A DNA stretch of 28,791 nt. Origin: Fragilaria radians (Eukaryota; Bacillariophyta; Fragilariophyceae; Fragilariales; Fragilariaceae). The stretch's first letter is position 1, and each line of letters begins with the position of its first letter. The notes under the pieces are model-generated. The model saw only the letters and a list, made by a program, of their open reading frames with translations, was not told the DNA's origin and searched no databases. The translations under genes and the position numbers were made by a program. Positions 9,622-19,773 of the stretch are shown here, piece after piece. The stretch spans positions 399,949 through 428,739 of the forward strand of contig CAAAJI010000020.1 of NCBI GenBank assembly GCA_900642245.1, given 5' to 3'.

Positions 9622-10991
9622 TCTAAGTTCTGGTCAACATTATTATCAAATTCGGAATTTGAATTTTACATTTGAATGAGGAATCATGATTTTAAAATGT
9701 CAGATAGTACCATCGAACGTAGTACCATCGAACGTAGTTCCCTGATAGGATCTTGGCAAATGAGCATGTCATATGTCTTAATTGACTCAGAATAGTCATA
9801 CGCATGTAATAACCAAAGAATTTTGATTCTAAAGGTAGATATCAACAAAAAGTATGATTTTAAAAGCCCTATGTTCACCAGGAGTAAAATGACCACTCAT
9901 GGTACTCCAATTGACTGTATTGCCTTCAGCAAGTTTAATCTTGTAACTTCTAAAAAATGTGCAATGACAGTCAAGCTAGTTTTGGAGGTTAAGGATATTT
10001 GAAATCAGGAATGAATTTGCAGCAATTGCTCATTTGGCTATGAAAAATCCATGTTTTTCTGCATTATCCCAGGATTTTCAGGATAATGAATGATTCACAC
10101 TTTCAATTCTAGCGCGAGTATTAACCCTTCATTTTCCTTATGTAGCCTCCAGTTAGTACAGTTGTGCTCTTGTTATGTCAGAAATACTCACTCCTATCTC
10201 TGCTTCAATACAAGGTGAAGCTATCCTCAGCAATTCACTATCTTTGTTGCTGAAGCAACTTGTTGCCAGCAAAGTGCAAAGATTTACTATTGGGAAGGTT
10301 AAAAATCCGCTGAAATAGATTTATCCTAACAGCAAAAGATTTCTTGCATTGGTCCCTTCCTCATTATTTTGATGAATCAATAACTGTCCAATGACGTTTC
10401 CTTCCAATTCGAGCAAGTAGTTGAATGTCAAAGGGAACCATACACATATTCACAATATTTACTTGTACTGACCGTGAGAAACATCTTCGGTACTGAGGGA
10501 GAAATATTTCTCTTTTACTTTTTTGGAGCTTTTTGTATGCTTATTATTGCTTGAAAGAATAAAACTCTGGTTAAGTTCCTTGATATTGAGTGATCAAAGT
10601 CATATGCAAGCTTTATACGTTATTCCATACATGAATTTAAAGTGTGCAATTCAATTTTTCATTTGCCATTTTCTTGGTCTTTTTGGCATGGAGAACTTTA
10701 AGTGTTTCTAAAAACACTTGGTTTCCTTTTGGACACATAATGAATTGACTTTTTCCTCTTCCTGGTTAGACTTCTAAAGTGATTTCTTTTCTCCTAGTGT
10801 CATTGTTGCGACACGTTTAAGGATTGTTAAATTTTACTCTAGTTCCAAAATCCACTTCTAGCAATAGGATAGCCATATATACATTTGTACTTTAATCATT
10901 TCTATATTTATCCAACCAACTTGATGATGATGAATTTTAACAAGTATGGCTTAAAAAAAGGGTGTAATTTTCGCCAAATTTCGTTCAGCTT
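9622..10991. other. Intergenic spacer between two minus-strand genes
   Basis: This 1.37-kb spacer contains the presumed promoter of the repeat protein (just above 9621) and the 3' region of the topoisomerase gene. A 15-bp perfect tandem duplication lies at 9706-9735. A 47-codon open frame at 10175-10318 (+) has ordinary codon use but no recognisable domain, so it is not called as a gene. Nothing else was recognised. Confidence 0.4.
9706..9735. repeat. 15-bp perfect tandem duplication
   Basis: The unit AGTACCATCGAACGT occurs twice head to tail (9706-9720 and 9721-9735), and three further bases (AGT) match. It lies 85 bp upstream of the start of the gene at 9022-9621. It is probably a replication-slippage product; a promoter role is possible but unsupported. 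Confidence 0.9.
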
Positions 10992-13900
10992 TCATTGCTG
11001 ACTTTGTGAATCAAGATGTGCTTCAAGTCGATCAAGGTCCATTCTCCAGAGATCTTCTGGCGTCAAATTTATCAATTCCTGTAGTTCCACTTCTGCTTTT
11101 TTAGATTTCTGAAGTAATTCATGAATTTTTTCAACATTGAGGAATGAAAGTGGCATGTTAAGTAAATAGTCATAACAGCTTTGAAGATCGCTATCACCAA
11201 CGTCTTCATGCCCTTCAATACTTTTTGAATTCTCTAAATTGTCGTCCTCAAAATGCTTAGAAGCTTTTGATCGTCGTTCATGGACTAAGTTTTCATCCAA
11301 GATTGATTTAAGCGTTTTCATATCGTCAAATCCTTGGTCTACAAGATCCTTGATCGTGTCGTTCCTTTTCTGCTTTACCAAGTCAATGCTTCCATTTGAT
11401 ACCATTTCGATGAATCGGGATTTATTTTTGATTATTGCAGCTGTATATCTCATTTTGCTTAGGAGCACTGATTTTCTTTCAACGTAAAGTTTGTGGCGAA
11501 TTGGAAAGAAAGAATCAGCGATTTCCTCAGCAGTGCTAAATTTAATGATAGCATTGCTGGCATCAAAAGCATGCATGTTGGTCGTCGAAAGATTCGATGT
11601 AAGCTTAAACCTTTTTTCCAATTTTTCAGTTGTCATTTCCTTCATCTGCGCTTCATTCATTGTAATCTCGAAAGACACAGAAGTGGTAGTGTGATTTTCC
11701 ACAAAAGAGACAATTTTATCCTGTTGTCGCATCGTGATCAAAGTTTTTTTGTACTTATTAGTCCAAAAGCCCAGAGGGAGTTCACTGATTAAAAGTGTAT
11801 TTGAGTCTTTCTCCTTAATGCTGCCAATTGATAAGTAGCCTTTTCCATCATCTCGTGGTTGAATTCTACCCTTAAAGCCTCTAGCCCATGGAATTAATGC
11901 AGGCAGCTCCTTTTCCCCGTTAAGTTTAGCCCGAATATAGCTTATAAGGTCTTTTGGGTTGTGCGGAGGTATAACTGTGCTCCATCCTGTGCCTATTCCC
12001 ATAGTTCCGTTCACAAGAAGTAACGGGATTATTGGGCAAAAAAAGAGTGGTTCGATTAACTCACCGTCGTCTTCTAGAGGATCATATAAAACGTCATCCT
12101 CTTCCGGAAACAATAAACGCGCTTCGGGACTTAGCATAGTATAGATGTATCTCGGGGAGGCAGCGTCTTTACCTCCCACCAGTCTAGTGCCAAACTGTCC
12201 AATCGGTAGTAACAGATTTATGTTATTGGATCCGACAAAGTCTTGTGCCATTCCAATTATTGTTGATTGAAGTGACGCTTCGCCATGATGGTAAGCAGTA
12301 TGTTCAGCACAAAAACCAGTGAGTTGAGCGACTTTAATTTCGGATTGAAGGTTACGCTTAAAGCATGCAAACAAAACCTTTCGCTGCGAGGGTTTTAAGC
12401 CATCCACTGAGCTAGGCAAGCTTCGAAGATTGTCAGCGTTAGAGAAGTGAATCATTTCTTTATTAACAAAACTTTCAAAAGAAGTTTCACTTCCGCTTTC
12501 AAAGTCACATTCAACTTCATCATTTCGATAATCTAGAATCCAATTTCGTCTGTCATCTGCTCTTTTTTCGTCAAACACCATGTCGAGCAATTCGCCATCA
12601 TTCAATGAGTTCCATCTAAACTTGCGAATATGTTGAGCGAACTTGGAAAAATATTCTTTTGCCTCGGCTGGAGTTGAAGTGCCTAATCCTTTATAATACT
12701 TGAGTTTCCAGTGGCGCAATCCAGCCAAATCGGAAAACGATGATCGCCAATTCTTGTAAGAAGACATCGAGTAAAATGGGAGGATTTCCTTTGACTTTTT
12801 GTTTGTTGCTTTGATAAGTGGTGTGATGAATGAAGAAAGGAACGGCCGGTCTTCTGCGTTGTCTAAGGGTGGCTCAAGAATCTTTGGCCAAAAATGGCGG
12901 AAAAAGTTTATCACTAATCCTTTGATATGTGAGCCATCATTGTCTTGGTCTGTCATAAGCATGACATGCCCGTATCGCAATTGTGCTCGCTCTTTTATGG
13001 TGCCATACTCTTTTTTGGGATCGAGACCAATTATTGAACAAAGGGCTTTGAACTCAGCATTTTCAGCTAGGGCTTTCAGTTTCGCTTTTCGAACATTCAC
13101 AAACTTTCCTCTCAGGGGAAAAACACCGAATTTGGAACGACCAATAACTTCCATTCCAGCCACGGCAAGTGCCTTTGCGGAATCCCCCTCCGTCAGAATC
13201 AAAGTACAATTCAAAGAGTCTTTCGTGCCAGCCAAGTGGGCATCTTCCAACTTTGGTATTGATAGTTGAATGCGCTTCGAATTAGCTCCAGATCCAAGGG
13301 CTTTATGAATTTGTGCATGATTTCTTCCCTTCGCAGCTTTGATTACCTCTTCAATAATTCCAGGACCACCTTCATCTCTAGGGATCAACAGTTTTCTCAG
13401 AAATGACTTTGGAATGTTGCAATCACTTCCCCAAGTTGACGGAGGCGATGCCAACGATTCTTTCATTTGGGAATCAAATGATGGATTTTCGATCAATGCA
13501 TTACATGTCACGAATAGATGTCGACGAACGATAGCAGGTGAAATAGAGTCAGCAAATTCGGGGTTTCCCTTGACAACTGCTTCGATGATATAATTGCTCA
13601 CTTGCTGCACTATGTAATTAACATGCGTTCCTCCTCGTGATGTTGCGATACCATTTACAAACGAAACGCTCTCAAAAGTTCCTGCTTCCGTCAACCCAAT
13701 ACATATCTCCCAACGATCGTTCACTCGCGAGTACAAAAGTGGCGTTGCAGATGATGAACGATAAAGGTCGGAATAATTACCGAAAGAAGATATTTTAATA
13801 TCTCTCCCATTGAGTGTTACTTTAAGCTTCCCTCCCGAACAACCAGCAATATCAATAACCCTTCGACACATGATGGCATAGTCCTTGGGATCGATATAAT

Positions 13901-14729
13901 TTGCATTTGCAGTGCTCGTCAAAAGTGGAATGTCAGGAATGAAGGAAATTCGGGTGTAGTCCAATTCCGAGCTGTCTTCGATAATTGGAATTTCAACTGC
14001 ACTCATGTTATTTCTCCAAGTCTGCTGATATCGCAGTCCCTGGGATGAGTCAACAGTCTCTACTATGAATTTCTTGGAAAAAATGTTTGTCAGTTTCGCT
14101 CCATACCCGTGACGACCACCGGTAACCCTTTTTTCAGTATCGTCAAAGTTACTTCCAGTTAACAAATTGCCAAATATAAGCTCTGGAATATGCATATTTT
14201 CAGTTTTATGAATTTCAATTGGGATGCCGTCGCCATTGTTGGATATCGAAATGAGCGGATCTTTTGAATCACTTCCAGGATCGATGGTAACGTCTATACG
14301 TGTACAATATTCGGGATTACGTATCCGGTTATCCAATGCATTTATCAGGATCTCATCGAATACTTTGATTAACGCAGGAACTGGTCCGTAATCTTTTCGT
14401 TGCAATCGAATCGATTCCTCGGCTTCTTCGAAAAAATTTTGCACGTCAAGAACCCAATTACTTCCAGCAGAGATTCTTTCTGTCGGTCCAATGTACATAC
14501 CCGGACGCAAGAGAACATGTTGTATCGGTGTAAGACGATAGTACTTGTCTTCATTGCTTTGCCCCTCAACTTTCACTTGTTGAAGAGCTGAGGAAAAACT
14601 ACGCGAAACCTGATAGCTATTTTGCTGCAACTTATTTCGTACATCGGTACAATTCACAACTATTTTTCTCCTTTGCGATTTTACAGCAGCATTTCGAATT
14701 AAGGAAACTCTAGATAAGCGTCCTAGCAT
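10992..14729 (-). CDS. TOP2: DNA topoisomerase II (type IIA), probably mitochondrial
   Basis: The 1245-residue intronless product passes one DNA duplex through another, using ATP. The N-terminus (1-50) is rich in Arg and Ser with no acidic residue until Asp29 (MLGRLSRVSLIRNAAVKSQR), a typical mitochondrial presequence. The GHKL ATPase follows, with LLRPGMYIGP (73-82), DEILINALDN (125-134) and GRHGYGAKLTNIFSKKF (205-221). The TOPRIM domain has EGDSAKALAVAG (514-525) and DQDNDGSH (594-601), with the metal-binding acids intact. The winged-helix catalytic tyrosine is Tyr861 in PRYIYT. The protein stops soon after the coiled-coil gate (WRMDLDRLEAHL). It therefore lacks the roughly 200-residue variable tail with nuclear signals found in nuclear topoisomerase II. 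Together, presequence and missing tail point to an organelle, as in the kinetoplastid mitochondrial enzyme. Plastid targeting is less likely because no signal peptide precedes. Confidence 0.92.
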   Translation of the reverse strand: MLGRLSRVSLIRNAAVKSQRRKIVVNCTDVRNKLQQNSYQVSRSFSSALQQVKVEGQSNEDKYYRLTPIQHVLLRPGMYIGPTERISAGSNWVLDVQNFFEEAEESIRLQRKDYGPVPALIKVFDEILINALDNRIRNPEYCTRIDVTIDPGSDSKDPLISISNNGDGIPIEIHKTENMHIPELIFGNLLTGSNFDDTEKRVTGGRHGYGAKLTNIFSKKFIVETVDSSQGLRYQQTWRNNMSAVEIPIIEDSSELDYTRISFIPDIPLLTSTANANYIDPKDYAIMCRRVIDIAGCSGGKLKVTLNGRDIKISSFGNYSDLYRSSSATPLLYSRVNDRWEICIGLTEAGTFESVSFVNGIATSRGGTHVNYIVQQVSNYIIEAVVKGNPEFADSISPAIVRRHLFVTCNALIENPSFDSQMKESLASPPSTWGSDCNIPKSFLRKLLIPRDEGGPGIIEEVIKAAKGRNHAQIHKALGSGANSKRIQLSIPKLEDAHLAGTKDSLNCTLILTEGDSAKALAVAGMEVIGRSKFGVFPLRGKFVNVRKAKLKALAENAEFKALCSIIGLDPKKEYGTIKERAQLRYGHVMLMTDQDNDGSHIKGLVINFFRHFWPKILEPPLDNAEDRPFLSSFITPLIKATNKKSKEILPFYSMSSYKNWRSSFSDLAGLRHWKLKYYKGLGTSTPAEAKEYFSKFAQHIRKFRWNSLNDGELLDMVFDEKRADDRRNWILDYRNDEVECDFESGSETSFESFVNKEMIHFSNADNLRSLPSSVDGLKPSQRKVLFACFKRNLQSEIKVAQLTGFCAEHTAYHHGEASLQSTIIGMAQDFVGSNNINLLLPIGQFGTRLVGGKDAASPRYIYTMLSPEARLLFPEEDDVLYDPLEDDGELIEPLFFCPIIPLLLVNGTMGIGTGWSTVIPPHNPKDLISYIRAKLNGEKELPALIPWARGFKGRIQPRDDGKGYLSIGSIKEKDSNTLLISELPLGFWTNKYKKTLITMRQQDKIVSFVENHTTTSVSFEITMNEAQMKEMTTEKLEKRFKLTSNLSTTNMHAFDASNAIIKFSTAEEIADSFFPIRHKLYVERKSVLLSKMRYTAAIIKNKSRFIEMVSNGSIDLVKQKRNDTIKDLVDQGFDDMKTLKSILDENLVHERRSKASKHFEDDNLENSKSIEGHEDVGDSDLQSCYDYLLNMPLSFLNVEKIHELLQKSKKAEVELQELINLTPEDLWRMDLDRLEAHLDSQSQQ

Positions 14730-16071
14730 TGTGATTTGTTGTGATTTTGAGATTTTTCTTCACAGACGACGGACGGATAGTTTTCAACAAAGCCAATCGA
14801 TTTTATGACATAAGAGATACGAGAAAAACATCATTCGGCCATGGAGATATTGTGAAGCTCATTAACTTCCCTAAATTGTTACCTTGTCGTAAAAGAAATA
14901 TAATTTTATGACTTCTAGGAAATTGACAGATACTTATATTGAATAAGGTAAATAGAGGGGAAATTTATCTTCACCATAACTTGATATGGTCCTGTCTTCA
15001 GGCACAAAAAATATGTCATCCAGGCTTATGATCTTAAATTGCATGAACAATGGTGAAAGATATCTATGGTTCAAAGCTGCACAAGTTATCCCATTGACAG
15101 AATATGTCCTTTTTTCTTTGGTATACCACACTTTGTACCGACTACGCCTAAATCAATTATCATCTTGATTCTAAATATAAATATAATAATTCTTCTGAAT
15201 GAAGTTTAGGCTCATGGAGCTCTAGGCATTCACCCAGAACGATTCCAAATCCCTCGTGCGTTTTATTCTTTTCCGACAAAGATATTACTTGTGCAAAGGC
15301 AGAAAATATGATACTTTTCATGTTGAAGCTGCAATAGCGCTAACATTACTACTTTTCAAATGAAAATAATTTTTCCATGGGCACTAATTGTTATCTCTTT
15401 GTTTCCACTCAGGAGCACAGCGCTATCAGAAACATGATGTAAGAAATGCTTTTAAATCAGAACTTAATACTTGCATTGGAAGGAAAAATTCGAAGGGGTC
15501 TGATTTTACTATTTTCCCACTTCTTCCATAAGTGAATGCTGTGTTCAATAATTTTTACCAAACTTATTAGTCAAAAAGTTTGTTGACCCACTCACACAAT
15601 CATTCCTTTCCAATATATTTTGATAACTCTTTACAATTCAAAGATCAGATCTCAAACTCAGCAAAACATTCTATTGGACTTTGACATTTGATCAATTTTG
15701 TTTTTTTTGTAGCAAAGTAGTGAGTACATCAAAAGGATTGCTTATGATGATATAGTAGCTGGGTATGTGAAAGCCGCATCCTTTCTGATGTGAACAGTAG
15801 ATTGTATCTATTAGTTTCAGATATTGTCGTGTGAAAGTGAAAGAAAGTGGAAACTGGCAAACATTGATCACAAGTATGTTTATGATAATGAAGATATCAA
15901 GGGACATATATTTTGTAATGAGAAAAATAGAAAACGAGTCGTAGTTTGAGTGAGCCAAAAGCAACTGTAAATTACTGGATCAGCGTTACGTGAGATGCAA
16001 ATGACGAATCCAAACGCGGATTTTCACTGAATTAAAATTCTTTCATAGAAAAATTCGAATCATCTAGACAT
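14730..16071. other. Divergent intergenic region, topoisomerase II to lyase-like gene
   Basis: This 1.34-kb AT-rich space separates two divergently transcribed genes and should contain both promoters. Overlapping opposite-strand open frames at about 14934-15168 and one at 15692-15964 (-) show no domain and look non-coding. No repeat, tRNA or regulatory site could be assigned. Confidence 0.4.
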
Positions 16072-18859
16072 ATGAGGATGACTTTCGAGTTGAAGAAGAT
16101 ATCGTTCCTTTTGTTGTACCTATTTTCCATTGATGCATTAAACATTCCTATCTCCGTTAAAACTAGTCACAAGGAAGTATTCAGTGAATTTCCTATTTCT
16201 GTGGTGGTACCATTTCCTAAAGGCAATAAGTACACTACTTCCAAGCTCGGAGTGAAAGGAAAGCCATCACAAATCGAAGTACTCGAAAGATGGCCATCGG
16301 ACAAAAGCTTGCGAAATATTCTCGTCCATTTCCAGGCTTCCTACGATCCATTGAAGGATAATCAGTATTTTCTTGTAGATCGATTGTCTTCTGCTCCGAC
16401 AAAGAAAGTCACAGTCTCAGAAACGAATAACCTCATAACCGTGAACACTGGAAAGATTCGGTTTACGGTAAAAAAGGTAAACTTCAATCTTATTGACGAA
16501 CTCTGGGTCGACCGAAATAGAAATGGTGAATATGAAGCCAGTGAAAAGTTAATTTCATCCAATAATATGAATGGTGGAAACATGGTTCCAAGATACGGAG
16601 CGGGATCCACTCAATATGATTCGCATCGAATTGACGTTGACGTCAGGATAGAGGAACGAGGGCCCATGCGGGTCGTCATCCGAGCGGAGGCATTGACTAA
16701 GTTTAGCTCAACCACTGACCATCAACACGGGTTTGCCGTCCGCTTAATCGCTTATGCAAATAAAGATTATGTCAAGGTCGGACAACCAACTCCAAAATTC
16801 TGCAAAAAATGTCAAGCTTGCTTGGCCCCTTTACTTCGAGGCCATGGATATGACTCTAAATCTGCAAATGGTAAATCCCAAAATAACATTTGGTTCCACA
16901 GATGGAAAGACGTATTCCACAACTACCACTGGATTAATGGCTCAGACTCGTCATGACAGTTATGAAATCTTGGATGGAACTGGAAATGTTCTCACCTCAC
17001 GTTCATCCATGAGATATCGAGAGGATTATCGCAATGGTACTGGTTTCATGCATTTGGTTGAGCGGAATGTTGCTGTCACAGCTATTTCTCGTAACTTTTG
17101 GCAAATGTGGCCGAATGGTTTGAAATTTCAAAATCAAAAGATGACTATGGAATTATTCCCCTCTTGGAGCGCTCAATGGGAACAAGGAGACAAGCAAACA
17201 GGAACATTAGGGCGTGAAAGTCCTACTGGACTTTACTGGATCAAGGATATGCAACATGTGTATAAGGAATATTTATTTGTCTTCCATCAACAACTACCCA
17301 AGACTACAGATGTTAGAAATTTAGCTTCGAATTTTCAATTCCATCCCGTCGGAGCTGTTGGAACTGATTGGCAACGAAGTGCTAGAGCATCTTTCGATTT
17401 TGGAGGTTACATCCCCCCTCAAATAACTTCTTCGCCAATAAATTCATACGAGGAGTACTATTTCCCATCAAAACTTGATGCTGATGCAAGGGATTACTCC
17501 TGCAATGTTCGGGTTTGGGGTGATCCTGAAATCGGCTATCGTGATAAAGCATACACCGCAGGAGGATGGCCGTACTCGAATGAGGCATATTTAGTGACTG
17601 GAGAATCTAGTGACTACTTCCTTGGAGAAATGCAGGCGATTGGTGAGATTGGTGTTAGACCGCAATGGATGGCGGGGTATAATTTCTCAATTGACCAAAA
17701 CCTTTTGAAATTGACAACAAATCCTTATCCTCCATCGTCTTGGAGAGCATTCGGCGGTCATGGTATCTCTATTTACGCTTCTCCTCTCTTACCTGGTACT
17801 GAAGTCGAGACAGACATAATCCCTCGTGACGATGCACATGGATGGTTCTATCATGTTTTCCAATCTTACATGTACACCGGGAATCCGTGGGTGAAGGATT
17901 GGTATAAATTCATAGCCGAATTTCGGAAGATACGACTAAGTCAAGGAGATCCCTCGCCGGACATGGCAGATCGAGCCATTGCACACTCAATACATCACGC
18001 TTATCAAGCAGCCCGAATTGCAAACGACCAAAGCTTTGTCACGTATTTCAAATTTTATTTAACCAATTACTTGCGACCAGCCCAGGATGTATTGTATGGC
18101 CAACAACGAGATAGCAATCCAGGCGCCGGAGGTGGCGCTCAAACTGGGTACTTAATGAGAGCAATCATCGCTTGCTTGGAATATGTTCAGGGTGTAGATA
18201 TCCAAGCTTACGCGGAGGCTTTTCAATATCTTTCAGGTCTCATGGCTTGGAATCTTAATTATGGAAACTTTGCATACTACCATAACCCTTCTACAAGCAA
18301 TGGCTCCAAAGGAGTATCCAGTGGTACAGCATTAACACTTGTTGATCCCCAAGCTTGGTATTATTGGAATACTGGCAAAGAGGTATATTGGGATCAAGTC
18401 CTGACATTTGTGGCAACAGGAATCAACGGTGGTGAGCGCCCCTATGGATCGGGCTTTGGCAGCGGAGAATGGAACGGACAATTTGAGGGTCGGATGTACA
18501 ACTATGTCCTACAAACCAGTCGTCTTGACAAAATACCACCTTCACCCATTAGCGATTTGAAAGCACGACGTAGTGGCAAACGAGTTGAGATTAATTGGAC
18601 CACACCACAGGACGCCAATCGGTTTCACATCGTTTGGAGTCCTTTAATGATTTCAGAGCTTCAAACCACGAACACAAATCTCTGTAACTGGTGGGCTGCT
18701 AATACGGTGGGATCTTCTCTAATTGGTCGACCTGGAATTGTACAATCCATCAAATTCCAGATACCTGCTGCTCAGAATATCTATGTGGCCATTTTCAGCT
18801 TTGATGCCAGCAGCAATATGAGTCAGATGTCTGAATCTGTGTTGACTCTTTCCGTTTAA
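16072..18859 (+). pseudogene. Secreted PcRGLX/YetA-like (exo-rhamnogalacturonan lyase-like) protein with one frameshift
   Basis: Two overlapping frames encode one protein. Frame A (16072-16779, 236 codons) has a signal peptide (1-22), VPFPKG (46-51), a RWP element (73-75), LWVDRNRNGEY (144-154) and an EERGPMRVVIR segment (194-204). All are typical of the N-terminal sandwich of the PcRGLX/YetA family. Frame B (16781-18859, 692 codons plus stop) continues with QLQNSAK, PLYFEAMDM, the helical barrel and a C-terminal fibronectin-III-like domain (FN3; about 820-928 in combined numbering, ending with the pattern Y-x-A-x-x-x-x-D-x-x-x-N-x-S). The frames meet exactly at GTCGGAC (16777-16783), where one surplus G at 16780 shifts the reading. 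Frame A would otherwise run on to a stop ending at 16956. The rest is uninterrupted, so the shift is recent, a sequencing error, or translational. The family's fungal member cleaves rhamnogalacturonan; the substrate here is unknown. Listed as pseudogene only because of the shift. Confidence 0.72.
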
Positions 18860-19773
18860 TGGAGCATTTTGTCCCTCATTCAAAATTCTGTAAAAGCCTT
18901 TAAGGCTGCCAGAATCGTCGCAAAATTACTTCAAACGTCTGCATTCATGTAATTCCAGTGCGCATTAAAGGCCTAAGAGGGCTAATTCATGTTTTATGTA
19001 GTGACATAGAAAAGTAACTCTCAAACTCTGCAGTGGTCAAAGCAGATACCTCAAGTGATACAACTAAGGCCTTAAAGTGCCTCCTCTTTTGACTCCGATT
19101 TCATTAAATAGTAGTTTGATCAATTTTCTATTCAAGTTTATTTGATGAGAGAATGATTAAAATTTGTGCATCTAGGATGTTTAACTTCGCAGAAAAAAGA
19201 AGAATATGTATGTTGACATGGAGCGAGACGGTTTAGGCTTAAAGAAGGGATTAATGAGTTCAGGCTGTACTCTTAGCTACCCTTTCAATTCTAAAGATAC
19301 AAAAATAATTTGACGAAAAGACTAATGTAGGCAAGAAAATGCTTAAAGTCGTGGTTGATTTAATTCATACAGAATCGGGGCGATCTATTGATGCAAGAAA
19401 CATCAATAGTAAAGTTACTTGGCGCGGGGTAAAATGCTGTAAGGACAAAGAATAAGTGCAACATTCAAAAAATCAATATTCTAAATATTTAATGGACAGT
19501 GGAGCTGAAACATGCACAAGCCTATGTGACACGCATTCTCGATTATTTGCAGCTTATAGAATTCTGTGAACTGAACATGCATCCATATGATCAAACAAAC
19601 TTTGAAATGGAACCCTTTAATCTGCTCCAAAAAACCACATTTATTTCTGCCTTCACTATTTATGGCAAATCAATACATCATTCAAAATCGGATGCCCTCT
19701 TTTGTGAAAGCCTGCCTTAGCTAAAACAATATATTATTAAAATAACATTGCGCTAGGTGCGTTTTCAGCTTTC
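18860..19773. other. Convergent 3' spacer between lyase-like and bZIP-PAS genes
   Basis: This 0.9-kb region lies between the ends of two convergent genes and should carry both 3' UTRs. A short plus-strand frame at 19499-19720 shows no domain. Nothing else was recognised. Confidence 0.4.

Noticed and set aside
10175..10318. 47-codon plus-strand open frame
   Set aside because: Reasonable codon use but no domain, no splice partner and too short to separate from chance.
12799..13269. 156-codon plus-strand open frame inside the topoisomerase II gene
   Set aside because: It is antisense to the TOPRIM-coding part of a strongly supported gene and encodes no domain; it is a shadow frame.
15692..15964. 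90-codon minus-strand open frame upstream of the lyase-like gene
   Set aside because: AT-rich codons and hydrophobic low-complexity text as expected from random spacer; no domain.
16771..16830. A short intron explaining the frame change in the lyase-like gene
   Set aside because: The nearest usable GT...AG pair would remove the conserved QLQNSAK stretch, whereas a single extra base explains the data exactly.
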